This document shows, piece after piece, positions 11,140 through 22,970 of a stretch of 64,000 bases of DNA. The first letter of the stretch is position 1. The number at the start of each line of letters is the position of its first letter. The position numbers and the translations under genes were made by a program. The stretch lies in NCBI RefSeq assembly GCF_001625215.2, contig NC_030384.2:24540527-24604526 (forward strand), written 5' to 3'. The notes beneath the pieces were generated by a model. It searched no databases, was not told the origin of the DNA, and saw only the letters and a list, made by a program, of their open reading frames with translations. The DNA is from Daucus carota subsp. sativus. Lineage: Eukaryota > Streptophyta > Magnoliopsida > Apiales > Apiaceae.

Positions 11140-12032
11140 CTTTGTTGTGGTGAAAATTGTGGTTTAGATGATCAGAAAATGAGATATTTATATCATCTGG
11201 TATTCACATTCTGGTCTGCAAGACTCAGCAATTGTATAAACAAAAGATGTTGTTTGCAGATTTGTTTTCATTGGATTGGAGTTATGTGAATGTTTCATAT
11301 CCCAATTGTTGGCTGCATTTATAAAATCAATACAACAGTTAAAACAATACTAGACAGGAGTCTTTAAATATAACATCCCTAATTTTGTTTAGAATTTTTG
11401 AGGAATATCAGTTGAGATTTTCACCACATTTTGACTCTAGTTCACAGCCCTGCATGATAAATGTAATGTTTGGTAAAAGATGGTAACATATAGGCGGGAT
11501 CTAGTAAGAGGCACCGGGGACTGTCCTCATAAAATATATTTTTACCATTTTTTATCATTCTAAATTTTGCAACATTACCCACAAAACTTAAAAATATATA
11601 GGTATTTTCCGAATATATACTTAATACCCTTGCAAATTCAAATTCTAGATCCGCCCCTGGTCACATGCATGCTAAAAAACGAATGATTTAAAATGTTTCC
11701 AAATGTCAGTTGATAAGAACATTATTGTGAACAATATTGTCACAACATATACATCTGTCGAATTGAATATACAGAAGCAGTGTGTGTGTGAATTTATTCG
11801 TTTGAAAGGGCCTGCAGCTGCCGTCGGTGATATATACTTTTTCAAGGAGCTGACTTTGTTGGGATCAGCCTTAATTCATCTTCTTCCACGTGAAGTCTTC
11901 AATCTCCATCGTTTACTAAATTCTCCTTTGCTCATTTTTGGTGTTTAATTACTGACGATATATTCTACTATTCCGCTGCCAAATGCTACATTTGGTGGAC
12001 AATCATCAATCATCGTCAATCGTCATCGTCAA
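11140..12032. other. HEXO2 upstream region
   Basis: Promoter side of the HEXO2 gene. It holds a MITE at 11490-11658, listed separately. A short open frame at about 11703-11948 has no recognisable homology or gene context. A CATCAATCATCGTCAATCG-like tract at about 12000-12030 borders the Helitron. Confidence 0.45.
11490..11658. mobile_element. Short hAT-like MITE
   Basis: Ends are related inverted repeats: GGCGGGATCTAG on the left and CTAGATCCGCCCCT on the right. The flanks GGTAACAT (11482-11489) and GGTCACAT (11659-11666) differ at one base and fit an 8-bp target duplication. It belongs to the same end-family as 44383-44568. Confidence 0.6.
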
Positions 12033-13124
12033 TCATATATAAAAGAGGATGCAGGGCGGTGACGTCTCTAGAATTGTTCGATTCACTCTTATAATTTTCT
12101 TAAATTTCGAATAAAAAATATAATTATAATTCAAAAAATCAGGTTCAAGAAATACAAAAATTAATACAATTCTTTTCTTTTTGAATTATAAAGGTAATAC
12201 AATTCTTTCCTTATTTAGGAATCCTACAAGGAATTGGAATATATTTATGTAAACTAACAATCATAGATAAAATACAATTTATATTTAAGATTTGTAAGGT
12301 AGTTAGTACAATTTTTATTTTCGATTTAGTTTTATAATTTTCTTAAATTACGAATAAAAAATAAAAGATTGTAAAGATATCAATCATTAAAAAAAAGTAA
12401 TAGCAAAAAAATTAGAGTCATAAAAGAATAATAATTTTTAACTAATAAATAGGAATTATAAAATAAAAATAGTTAATAAATAAAATAGGATATAGAAAAT
12501 ACATATATTGATTTTATGATAATGTAAATTGTTCTTGATTAGTATTGTGTTTGACGGGCACAGGCGGCCCAAACTAATTTTTATCTAAATAATAATAATG
12601 TTTCCATTAATATTATGTTTGACGGGAAAGCGGCTAAAATAATTTTTTATCTATGTTATAATATATTTTTTTGGTTAAAACGGGACCACGGTTCAAACTA
12701 ATTTTTATCCAGTTATAATTTTTAATTTTATAATAATTAGAATAATTTTTATTAGTATTGTGTTTGACAGTAAGGTGACTCAAACTAATATCTAAATTAT
12801 AATGTTGTTATTAGTATTGTGTTTGACAAGATAGCGGCTCAAACTAATTTTGATCTAAATTATAATGTTTAATTTTATTATAAAAATAATAATTATGGGT
12901 TAATATTGTATTTGACGAGAGGGCGGTTCGAACTAATTTTATTATTAGTATTGTGTTTGACAGAATGACCACTGAAACAAATTTTATACTAATTATAATA
13001 TATTTTTTATTAGTGATATGTATAACGGGAAGATGGCTCAAAATAATTTTTATGCTATTATAATATTAATTCGTATCAAAATAAAATTTATAACGCCGCC
13101 GCGAAGCGCGGCTTTTTTCACTAG
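12033..13124 (+). mobile_element. Small non-autonomous Helitron
   Basis: The 5' end reads A|TCATATATAAAAGAGGATG and the 3' end is a GC-rich hairpin (GCCGCGAAGCGCGGC, 13097-13111) followed by TTTTTTCACTAG|T. The TC start, the CTRR end and the A/T insertion site are the Helitron signature. It is 1.09 kb long with no protein coding. From 12540 on it is filled by about seven or eight degenerate units starting TAGTATTGTGTTTGACGGG and continuing to GCGGCTCAAACTAATTTT, spaced about 45-110 bp apart. Confidence 0.8.
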
Positions 13125-13366
13125 TTTGAGTTTAAAGAAAAGATGAATTCGTTTTCTTTTGTTAAAAGTTACAAGATAATACAACTAGGATCGCAGAAAT
13201 TTATCTTTTATTATCTAATTTTTTTATTTTTATTCTCCTAGCTTTAAAAAGAATCTTCGAAGTCTCTTTTGGTTAATCTCATTAATGAAAGTTAGTTTTT
13301 AAAGTTTGGCACTGCATGTATCTTATTTGTCTACTGTCTTTTTTTTTTGAAACCAAACAAACTACA

Positions 13367-16300
13367 TTAATTCAAAACCGAGTCATACAATAGCCTCTCC
13401 AACAAAAACTCTAGAGGAGACTGAAAAATGTTGTGGCAATCCACCATGCAAGGCACCCTAGCTAACATATGGGCTGCCTTATTGGCCTGCCTTTTTAACA
13501 AAAGAAATCGCAACATCAGGACTATCATCAAGTATGGAACGACATTCATCCAACACATCCACCACTTCCAGTTTATACTCAGTTTGCCGCTTGATTGCAT
13601 TCACAGTAAGCAGTGAATTAGTTTTTATATCAGCACTGGACAGTTGCAAAGCCTGGAGCCATTTGATAGCTTCAAGAACACCCCTTGCCTCGGCTTCAAA
13701 CACTGTGACCTCTCCTGTAAGGCGCAGATTTTTTGCTTGAATAAAATCACCATGATGATTTCGAATGACCATTCCTAAAGAGAAAGAATAAGATCCAGGC
13801 ACCACGGAAGCATCTACTTTTAACTTAATTCTGTTTTCTGTAGGAGCCTTCCACCGGCAATCATCTGATCCATGATGTTGCACCTGACTTGTGCCATTCT
13901 TCATCTGTTTCTTCCTCGCTTTCTGCCACTGCACTATTTGATTGTTACTCCACTGCATTGCAATCGAAGGAGTTAGTAATTTTTGCTCCCAGACCTTTAA
14001 ATTTCTTGCATTCCAGATACCCCAAAGCACCTTAGCTAACAAGATTTTTGTTTCGTTCTTCTCTGTTGCCATCTTGTCCAGAATCCACCCTGGTGCTTCT
14101 TCAACTGTCGATGCATCAAGAGCTAAACCCATTATCCTCCAACATTCTTTCGCAAACTTACAATTCAGAAATATATGCAGAAGGTGCTCCACATCACTAT
14201 CACACATTGGACAAATAATTGGAGTGAGTATTCCTCGACTTCTTAAAAGATAGCGAATAGAGATGTTGTTCCTGCATAATCTCCACAAGAAAATTTTAAC
14301 TTTGTGAGGAACCTCTAGCTTCTATAAATTCCCTCATCCTTTCTCCTGACTTACTCGACGACATGTGCTGAAATTCGAATGTCAAAATTTGTATCCTGAC
14401 TTTACAATATATTAGCCATCAACTGCAAGCGTCCATGTAACACAATCACAAACCTGATTTCTAGGGACAGGTGTTGCTAAGATTGCCTTAGCATCACAAC
14501 TATGAAACAAGTTAGACACCTTTCGAACATCCCACCTTCTTTCACTAGGAATGAATAAATCGCACACCTTACCACCTGCAATGTGATCACACCTTGGAGT
14601 TTCCACTCTGAAATCTTTCTTCTCTCTGAGCCAAGCATCTTCAAAAATTCTTATACTCCTCCCATCACCCACAATCCATCTATACCCCTTAATCAAGGCT
14701 TCCTTGGCTTGCCACAGCCCGGAGCAAATATAACTGACACCTCCACTTCGAGTTGCTTCGAATAGAGACTTATTGGGAAAGTACCCCGCTTTATATACGC
14801 GAGCCATTAGAGAATCCGGTTTAGTAATAAAATTCCAACAATGCTTGCCAAGTAAAGCTATATTGAAGCCGTATAAATCCCGAAAGCCCAGGCCACCCTC
14901 AGTTTTTTCCATACTCATATTTTCCCAAGAGAGCCATCTAATGCCTTCCTTAATGTTGTCGCAGGAACCCCACCAAAAGCTGTTCATCATTTTTTCCATC
15001 TCCTAACTCAATGATTTCAGAAGTAAGAAGCATGACATTGCATAAGTTGGAATAGTTTGGGCCACATTTCGCAGCAAAATTGCTTTCCCTCCTCGAGAGA
15101 GACATTTCTCACTCCAGCCGTGAATTCGATTCCAAATCCTATCCTTGAGAAAGTTAAAAACTGACTTCTTTGATCTACCAATGAGGGAGGGTAATCCCAA
15201 GTACTTCTCCCCATTTAAGTCTTTTTATGAACCCCCAAAATATTTTTAATTTCCACTTGTTTGTCCATTCTAACATTAGAGCTGAAAACAAATGCTGGAC
15301 TTTTGAAGGTTTATAGATTGGCCAGAACAGAGTTCATACTTCTGCAGAATGTGCCTTACTTGAGTTGACTCCTCTTCTGTTGCTTTAAAAAAGAGGAAGC
15401 TATCGTCTGCGAACAAGAGATGTGTAACTTCCGGTGCATTCTCCGTTATCTTACACTCGTTGACTAAACCATTCGCAGTAGCTGATTTCATCAAGTGAGA
15501 TAAACCCTCAACATAAAATAGAAACAAATACAGTGATAAGGGGTCGCCCTGCCGAAGACCTCTCCTTGGCATTACAGCCCCTACTTGAGACCCATTAAAA
15601 CAAACCGTGTAGTTTACTGTTGTTACACAGAGCATTATCCAGTCGATCCATTTACAAGCAAAACCCATTTGCTCCATTCTACCTTTGAGAATAGCCAAAT
15701 CAACTCGATCATACGCTTTATTAACATGAAGTTTCAACACCACTTCACCTTCTGAGCCATTTCTTCTTCTTCTTCTCATATGATGCAACACTTCAAAACC
15801 AACCAGTACATTGTCGGTAATATTACGTCCAAGAATAAACGCTGATTGATTTTCCGAGAAAAATCCAGGGAGAATGCTTCTAACACGGTTAGCTAAGACC
15901 TTGGCAATGATCTTGTACAACACTTTACATAATGTAATGGGTCGAAGATCCTTCATATTGTCTGCATTCTCCTTCTTAGGGATTAGAACAATATTCGTGT
16001 CATTAAGCCCTTGAGGAAACGCCATGTCCCTCATCCAACTGTTACAGCTCTGAAAGACTTCTCTGCCTAAGTGTTAGGTCCAATCAGACGTAGAAGGGAC
16101 CTCCCCCATTTCTGCATGAACGTAAAAATATCTATAAGCTTCGAGACAAAGTACATAGGAGAAAGACTTTTCCAATAAGTAGTGACCTCGTCATGAAACG
16201 AATTCAGCCACGTATTTTCAAAACGGAACCTGAACTGCCTCTTCGAGTGTTTCAAACTACACAAATCAAGCTGAATCGGCCCATGATCAGAGCATATAGT

Positions 16301-16953
16301 GTGATGCACACGAAGATTACATAGCGGAAACATATGCCACCATTCATTTGTAGCGAAAGCTCGATCAAGTCTTTCACGAACCCAATTGTTTGTCCCCCTA
16401 CTCTTTTCCCAAGTGTACTTACCACTTGTAAGATCAAGTTCTACCAACGCACAATCCTCAATAGTTTTACGAAAACCATTTAGCAAGGAAGTAGGGTGAC
16501 TATGCGTACCTTTTTTATCAGACACGTACAACATATCATTGAAGTCGCTGATAATACACCACGGCAGGGTGGACTTATTTGCTAAATGTCAAATGAACTC
16601 CCATGCATCTTTTCTTCTAGTTCTCTCGGGAAAGCCATAATAACAGGACATGCGCCATGAAGGGTTACCGTTACTCAGAAAAATCACATCAATATGGTTT
16701 AGAGAAGAATCACAAATTGTCAGCACAACATTCCTCTTCCAAAAAATTGATTGACCACCACTATGACCATTACAATCCACTGAGTAATAACTATTAAAAT
16801 CAAGCTTTGAGCAAAACTTTTATATTTTATCACTACAGACAAGCGTTTATATAAGAATAAAAATTCAGGTTTGCGAGACTTAACTAAGTCTCCTAGAATA
16901 CGAACTGTCCGGGAGTTCCCCAACCCCCAGCAGTTCCAACTTAAGTAAATCAT
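13367..16953 (-). pseudogene. LINE ORF2: endonuclease, reverse transcriptase, RNase H
   Basis: The start at about 16953 gives the endonuclease opening LSWNCWGLGNSRT. Later endonuclease motifs (NHID, YGFPE, ISDFND, RLDRAF, SDHGP) are split over several frames. The RT block (16034-15276) shows RPITLCKVLYKI, KAYDRV, RGLRQGDPLS and LLFADDS, so the catalytic FADD is kept. It is followed by zf-RVT segments and an RNase H-like domain (KLKVDASVV, 13479-14288). The linker between the endonuclease and the RT start is missing, which suggests an internal deletion near 16040-16070. Several frameshifts and stops make it inactive. Confidence 0.88.
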
Positions 16954-18164
16954 TGGGGCTGGATGGCTTGCATAGCAAGCGTAGCCAAAACAGTTGTTGA
17001 AGAAGTTGCACAATCAATTCCAGAAAGAGTAGCTTCTGATGAAATGTCTTTTGTAAAACTAACCTCCCTAGCTTTTAAACCACCTGAAGTGTCCATTATG
17101 TCATAAACATATGGGCCTCCCCTCATACGTTTTCTTTCCACTAAATTAAGCCCATCCAACTCTTCTTCGTCCATCCCATAAACGGGATTTGAAAAAGTGT
17201 CTACTCCCTCTAATTTAGTGCTTGGCGTAATCTTTTGATTTGGTATAACTGCACTTTGTTTCGCCTTATCTTGACTTCCGTAAATACTCCCATAACCAGC
17301 TGTATTTCCTTCTTTTGCGTAACTACCCTCCCCTGATTTTGGGAAACTGTTGCCCCTACCAATCATGTCCACCCAATTTGCGTAGTCTTCCTCGCGAAGC
17401 CATTTACTCCTCGCCGGACCGGCCAACCTCCTCGGCAGTGCTCGTAACCACCCCCCATTCTTTAGCAACCACTTCATCAGATTTATCAAGAAATTTTCTA
17501 TAATAACGTTCTGTATGTGACACCAGTCCACAAGTAAAGCAAAATTCCCCCAATCTTTCATACTTACAATTGACTACCACCTCCTTTCCATTCTTCCTTG
17601 TTATCTTCTTCCATCACTTAAGAGGCTTCCTGACATCAATAAGTATCCTGATTCTCATACATTCCCTCCAGATACTTGAATTGTTCTTATGGTCATACTC
17701 CAAAAAATCTCCGAAGAAATCTCCCAATTGCTTGCCTACAGACTCCGACATATACCCTGTTGGTAAACATGAATTTGTATCCAGATTTTTAGATGCCAGA
17801 GTGGAGGTGATAGGGGTTCCTCCCCCTGCGAAATAGAATCAAGAATAAGCATCACATTGTCAAAAGACCACGGACCACCGTTTAGAACCCAGTTCAAGTC
17901 TTCCTTGTGATAGGACTGAAACAAAAATATCCCTGTTTCAAGCTCTTTTATATTGACACCCATGGCTGGCTTCCACACATTAGCCATTTTGGACTTCATT
18001 GCTCGGACATTAACAGTTTTCTCCGTAAGAAATCTTCCTACTGCACAAAGTTCATACTTATTACTTTCCTCATCAACATTACCCTCAATAACGAGCGCAA
18101 CATTCTCCTCTTCATCGATTGCTAGACTAGACATATGGACACTGAGATCTTGATACCGAGACAT
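16954..18164 (-). pseudogene. LINE ORF1, gag-like DUF4283 and zinc knuckle
   Basis: The frame starting at 18164 reads through a DUF4283-type domain (WNLNGGPW-like motif, here WVLNGGPWSFDNVMLIL) to about 17736. The downstream part continues in other frames to the ORF2 start. The zinc knuckle region (about 17500-17560) reads CFTCGLVSH in one frame but its last cysteine has become Tyr. A frameshift in a run of G then separates it from the basic tail. It is therefore broken in at least two places. Confidence 0.8.
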
Positions 18165-18507
18165 TGCTATTAAGGCTTACACGAAATCAAACTCACTGAC
18201 TATGTGTTTGATCAGAGAGAGAGAGAAAAAACGACTCTCACATAGCATGGAGAGAAAATTTACATATTCTACTGTCTTTTGTTCTGATATTTTAAGAGCT
18301 CTTCCAAACAAGAGCTTAGTATGCTCTGACGTGAATTCCACCAAAATCTGAAATTTAAAACAAACATGCGGGACACTCTTATTCAACTAGACATTATGCA
18401 TCACAATCTTACATCTTTGATAAAATGAATTTTATCTTTAATTTCCAAACAATTTATTTCTGACTAATAAATAATTGATTGACCCTTCTCCGTCCCCCTA
18501 AGTTACA

Positions 18508-18954
18508 TTAATCTGATTCGCATGAACCGGAGAGTTCACAGGAGGGTGTGTCAAAATCGGCTTCATCGTGCCATGCAGCTCTTGCGTTCCAACCAATATT
18601 CGGGTTTTTAAAAGGAATGTCTTTATCAGCTTTAAAAATAGCCTCATTTCTTGCAAGAAAGTAAACGTCATTGTTGGCGAATATATTTTTTATCTTTGTT
18701 TTCTGATGATTCCATGTAAAGAAACATTCCAATCCTTGGGGTGGTTGATCAAAATGCCATGCATGTCTTGCTCCTTTACCAATATCCCTCACCGGATTGG
18801 GTGGGCAATCTACTTTGAGTGGGTTGTTGTCACTAAGTCCATTAATGACAATTAGGTTATAACCTGCAGAGGAAACACATGTGAAAATTGAGGATGCAAA
18901 TGTCACTATGATTAGTATAATTAAGTTGCTTGAGAAAGATGATTGGGTTTTCAT
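18508..18954 (-). CDS. Small secreted four-cysteine protein, paralogue 1 (S-protein-homologue-like)
   Basis: 148 aa, single exon. The start is ATG 18954; the longer frame begins at a TTG and is not supported by the paralogues. Residues 1-36 form a signal peptide ending near VSSAG. The mature part has conserved blocks YNLIVINGL, KVDCPPNP, GKGARHAWHFD, a Cys-containing strand before FTWN, DVYFLARNEAIF and a C-terminal pair of cysteines (CELSGSC). The order of strands and cysteines recalls plant S1/SPH secreted proteins, but the match is weak and the C-terminal extension is extra. This paralogue is the most diverged of the four. A LINE is inserted just beyond its 3' end. Confidence 0.75.
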   Translation of the reverse strand: MKTQSSFSSNLIILIIVTFASSIFTCVSSAGYNLIVINGLSDNNPLKVDCPPNPVRDIGKGARHAWHFDQPPQGLECFFTWNHQKTKIKNIFANNDVYFLARNEAIFKADKDIPFKNPNIGWNARAAWHDEADFDTPSCELSGSCESD

Positions 18955-18998
18955 TGTTAAATATGATAACAATTACCACGGCTAACAATCAATTGAGT

Positions 18999-19006
18999 TA
19001 TATAGT
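18999..19006 (-). promoter_or_regulatory. TATA box of paralogue 1
   Basis: The minus strand reads CTATATAA about 45-50 bp before the start codon. The same ACTATATAACTCA block precedes paralogue 2. Confidence 0.5.
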
Positions 19007-19140
19007 ATAAATGTTTGCTAAATTTAGCAGACTACCTTTAGGATTAAGAGTTATTATAGTGAAGTCGGTTGCAAAACTTGCAATATTTTGAATGAAACTA
19101 GTTTAACCATTCAAATTTAAGAAAGTATATTTAAGAAAGT

Positions 19141-19146
19141 TTGACC
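19141..19146 (+). promoter_or_regulatory. W-box-like TTGACC upstream of paralogue 1
   Basis: TTGACC about 187 bp upstream of the start codon lies within the block AATTTAAGAAAGT.TTGACCGT, which recurs at the same place before paralogue 4 (37750-37755). TTGAC[CT] is the core bound by WRKY factors; a role here is inferred. Confidence 0.4.
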
Positions 19147-19203
19147 GTATATTTTAGCAAAACATATTGATTATGTTCTCCAAAGAGTAATATTTATACA
19201 GAA

Positions 19204-19290
<87 letters not shown>

Positions 19291-19337
19291 CACAATCACA
19301 ATCACAATCACAATCACAATCACAATCACAATCACAA
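19204..19337 (+). repeat. Compound microsatellite (AAT)n-(CACAAT)n
   Basis: About 29 AAT units run directly into about 8 CACAAT units. The long Tyr and Asp-Cys reading frame on the minus strand across it is an artefact of the repeat. Confidence 0.97.
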
Positions 19338-19479
19338 CCTCGACTTCTTTGTATTATCATGTAAGGATATAAAAATCATTATAAATAAATATTTTTATAC
19401 TTTGTGATCTTAAACTCTCATGTGTCAGATTACACATGGGAGGACGATCATCGGCAGATGTTTCTGTATTCATGTTGAG

Positions 19480-20330
19480 TACAAAACCTTAACATCCAAA
19501 AACCTAATGTCAATGTCAATTGCAGCAAAAGAGTATAACAATTACTATTGAGAAATTTGAAGAAATGATATATCTCTGGCAAGTGTTTTCCAAACTATTG
19601 ACTCTGAGTTCCACGATTTTCCACAAATTCCGTGTAGAAAACCAAGATAATTATCATTGGTGTCGGCACCTGGGAAACATATCAAAAGAGTTATATAGAG
19701 TTAACAAACAAATAAGTCGTGGAATAACAGATTCTGAGCTACTTTACTCTATTTTTGCAATTTTGATATGACTAAACTAATCACACATCAATTAAAATGT
19801 GGAATTTATACCGTTTGGTCTAAAACTTTGATTGGTCAAATCTGAGAGTGGAGGTCGTTCAGTTGAAGTTGCTGGTGCATTCAAGTCGAAAACATGCAGT
19901 ACCTTAAAAACAAAAAAAATAGTGTCAATATCAATTGCAGCAGAAGGGTTATACATATTGATAATATATTGTATTGATTAGGAAACAATATACTTCTTGA
20001 AGGTGTTCTCATCACTAATTTTTCAGAATTCCCTGATTTTCCACGACTTCCGTGTAGAACACCATGATTAGCATTGGTGTAGGCACCTGGGAAAAATGCC
20101 ATCCATCTTAATATTAATTTAGTGCTCATACAATATGGAAGAGTTTTAATATCATCTATAGAAATGAAATCGACCATTAACTTGAGAACATGGGCTACTA
20201 AATTCATCTCCATTTTGTAACTTATAAAATTAAACAAAATGAGAACATGAAACTTTATATCCCATACTCTGAATTGATGGAAGAGATGAAGGACGTCTAG
20301 GAGTAACAAAACAATCTGGAATATTGGCAG
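19480..20330. other. Two diverged copies of an unidentified segment
   Basis: About 110 bp at 19575-19690 and at 20000-20095 are clearly related: both carry TTCCGTGTAGAA, CATTGGTGT and GGCACCTGGGAAA. The preceding AATTGCAGCA block is also repeated. Neither has a long open frame on either strand. They look like a duplicated piece of a decayed gene or an unlabelled repeat. No function is assigned. Confidence 0.4.
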
Positions 20331-20662
20331 TGTTGGAAATTAGTCTAAACTTGTTTTTAGAATATTATTAAGCAGCATTGTAGTGTCATAGAGTAGTGGA
20401 AGGTTTCCAGCAGTTGTTTGAGTTGTGGAGTGTTTGTAGGATACAGGTAGTAGTTCCTAGTTTATAGGCATTATATCTGATGTAGTTGATATATATTTCA
20501 GCATGTAAGTGTCTCGTTGAGAAGCAATAAGAAAAAGCTAGTTTATCCAGTATATTCACTCTTCTGCTAATATCTTATAAACTTTCATGCTTCACTTGGT
20601 ATCAGAGCCTGGTGTTCAGGTTTTGTATGCCTAAATATCAAACTAGACACACAAACGTAACC

Positions 20663-21457
20663 ATGGAAATAACCAAGACAAAAGAAGGCTCTGTGGGTTT
20701 AATCTATCCAATGCTAACGAAAAGTAACTATACAACATGGTCCTTGAAAATGAAGGTTTTCATGAAGGCGCAAGGTGTTTGGGGTGCGATCGAAGGAGAC
20801 CCAAAGATTGCTGTTGATGAGAGGACGGTACAGATAGCTCTTGCAGCTATATACCAAGGTGTGCTAGAAGACGTACTGCTGACTATTGCTGAGAAAGAAC
20901 CCGCAAAGGAAGCTTGGGAAGCCATTAAAACGATGAGTGTAGGAGCAGAACGAGTGAAGGAGGCTATCGTACAAACGTTAAATGGGGAGTTTGAGTCTCT
21001 TACCATGAAGGAGACAGATTACATCGATGATTTTTGTATGAAGCTGAGCGGGATAGCAACCAACATACGGGTTCTTGGAGAAGTGATGGAGGAGTCAAGC
21101 GTTGTGAGGAAGATCCTACGCGCAGTCCCTGATAAATTCCTTCAGATAGCTTCAAATATCGAACAGTTGGGAGACATGAAAACTATGATGGTTGAAGACT
21201 TAGTGGGTCGTCTTAAAGCTCACGAGGAGAGGATAAATGGCAGGTCTTAGAGTGCAGACAGAAAACAACTTCTCTTGGCATCTCAGAATCAAAGAACTAG
21301 AGGTAATTATTTTCGTGACAAGAGTAAGATCAGGTGCTACTACTGTAACACCTTGGGTCACTATGCATCAAAATGTAGCAAATCAAGACGGGAAAGAGAG
21401 AAGAGGCCAGGAGTAAACATGGCAGTGGTCGAGGATGATGAACCATCGTTGTTATAG
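20663..21457 (+). pseudogene. Copia gag with one in-frame stop
   Basis: The likely start is ATG 20663 (MEITKTKEG); an earlier in-frame ATG lies at 20627. The first part shows the copia gag opening (YPMLTKSNYTTWSLKMK, then an AKEAWEAIK block typical of UBN2-type gag). A TAG at 21248-21250 interrupts the frame. The same frame continues to 21457 and carries an intact CCHC zinc knuckle (CYYCNTLGHYASKC). Apart from the single stop, the capsid and nucleocapsid parts are well kept. The stop is either a late mutation or, less likely, a readthrough site. Confidence 0.85.
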
Positions 21458-21460
21458 TCA

Positions 21461-21590
21461 GATTATTAGCCATACGGGCTCAGATTATTAGCCATACGTG
21501 CTCAGTTGAATAGCCATACATGCTAAGATTATTAGCCATACGGACTCAGTTGATTAGCCATACGGGCTCAGATTATTAGCCATACGGGCC
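21461..21590 (+). repeat. 22-bp minisatellite, six units, in place of pol
   Basis: Six units of GATTATTAGCCATACGGGCTCA with small changes (GTTGATTAGCC variants) fill the space between the end of gag and the polypurine tract. There are no spacers of constant length, so it is a plain tandem array and not CRISPR. Confidence 0.93.
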
Positions 21591-21894
21591 GGAAGGAATG
21601 CATGAGACAAGTTTAGACTAAGGGGGAGATTGTTGGAAATTAGTCTAAACTTCTTTTTAGAATATTATTAAGAAGTATTGTAGTGTCATAGTGTAGTGGA
21701 CGGTTTCCAGCAGTTGTTTGAGTTGTGGAGTGTTTGTAGGATGCAGGTAGTAGTTCCTAGTTTATAGGCATTATCTCTGATGTAGTTGATATATATTTCA
21801 GCATGTAAGTGTCTCGTTAAGAAGCCATAAGAGAAAGCTAGTTTCTCCTGTATATTCACTCTTCTGCTAATATCTTATAAACTTTCATGCTTCA

Positions 21895-22970
21895 GGAAGC
21901 CAGCAAACCCCCTATAATAATAGAAAAAATTTAAGACAGATACTATTGGAAAGTATTTTATTTTAAACAGTCACCAGCACTAAAAATTGGTCACCTTCAT
22001 CTCGCTGAGTATTTTCTAGTATTGCTATGAAACACCTGCCTTCTTCTTTTAGATGCAGAACCTATGACAGAGACATTAGATCAAACACATTGTTAGGACC
22101 TTAACAAACAGAGATTCTTCGCTACCTAATTGAGAAGAGGGTTGTGAAATCACCAGAACCATCACTGTTTAAGGATGGAAAATTGTCAAGCTTCAGATGA
22201 TCATAAGTACCCTGAAAAATAAAAGTTACCCAATAAAATTCGAATTTCGTGGATTCTATAAAGGCAAAAACTTATGATAAGGTGAATCGATCATGTGGAT
22301 ACCTCTTTCAAGGAGAGATGAGATGGATGAATTCCTCTTCTTGTGCAGAGTTGAAAATGAACCTAGAATGTATTTTGAATTCAAATTGCTGGTCAAATGA
22401 AGACCCAGTGGCAAAGCAGTACAGATGAGGAAAGAAATAAACATCCCTAAAAACAGACAGTGAATGGAAGATTTGTCCACACGCCAAATGAAAGCACAAC
22501 AGAGATTTGAATTCAAAATATGGAAGATTTGAATTGAAAATCACAGTGAAATTGGAAACCAGCTCGACAAAAGCAAAGAAGAGGAATGGATGAGAGCTCG
22601 AGTACATTTTTGAAGCGATAATATTTTTGTCTGGTAACCAAAAGTGTTCGCAGGAAAGAGATAGATGAATAGTGTAGTGGAAAATTGGTTAGACACCCAC
22701 GTGACTACCCAATATTTTAAGGGATTACATGAGTAAAGTTTCCGAGAAGCTGTAAATAGGAAGTGCACATGGCTTCTCATATTTTGAAGTCAAAGGTGTA
22801 GTCATTTTGAAAAAATTTTGATGGCATATTTTGTAAATAAGTATGAAGATTGAGGACAGGGGGTGTAAAAAGACATTGAATTTGGAATCAAGATTTATGA
22901 TTTAAGGGATGCTGAAGAAATGAATAAGAAGAATAAAAACAAATGTACTGAGGAAAAATGCACAATATTG
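21895..22970. other. Intergenic region with possible exon relic
   Basis: No intact gene is visible. On the minus strand at about 22120-22212 an AG acceptor is followed by a short open piece reading TYDHLKLDNFPSLNSDGSG, which looks like a coding exon but I do not recognise it. The remainder is AT-rich with short frames only. Confidence 0.35.

Larger units (their letters stand above)
13343..18267 (-). mobile_element. LINE (L1-type non-LTR retrotransposon), degenerate
   Basis: Read on the minus strand, the element has a leader of about 100 bp, ORF1 (DUF4283 and zinc-knuckle type), ORF2 with endonuclease, reverse transcriptase, zf-RVT and RNase H, and then a poly(A) tail (T run at 13337-13348 on the plus strand). 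A target duplication of up to 13 bp, TCTACTGTCTTTT, occurs at 13330-13342 and 18268-18280; the poly-T run makes its exact length uncertain. Many frameshifts and an internal deletion make it non-functional. Its 5' end lies about 240 bp beyond the stop of the four-cysteine gene at 18508. Confidence 0.92.
20331..21894 (+). mobile_element. Gag-only copia-type LTR element (TR-GAG-like)
   Basis: Two LTRs of 264 bp (20331-20594 and 21631-21894) start TGTTGG and end TTCA, with about a dozen differences by eye. TGGTATCAGAGCCTGG, the initiator tRNA-Met primer site, follows the 5' LTR at 20597, and the polypurine tract AAGGGGGAGA precedes the 3' LTR. The interior is only about 1.04 kb: a gag frame, then a 22-bp minisatellite, with no protease, integrase, RT or RNase H. 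Flanking 5-mers GGCAG and GGAAG fit a target duplication with one change. It must depend on enzymes of a full copia element. Confidence 0.9.

Noticed and set aside
19154-19360. Minus-strand frame of about 68 codons made of Tyr and Asp-Cys runs
   Set aside because: It is the translation of the AAT/CACAAT microsatellite and has no gene features.
21461-21590. Regular repeats that could be taken for CRISPR
   Set aside because: Units are contiguous without unique spacers, the DNA is eukaryotic, and the array lies inside a retroelement.
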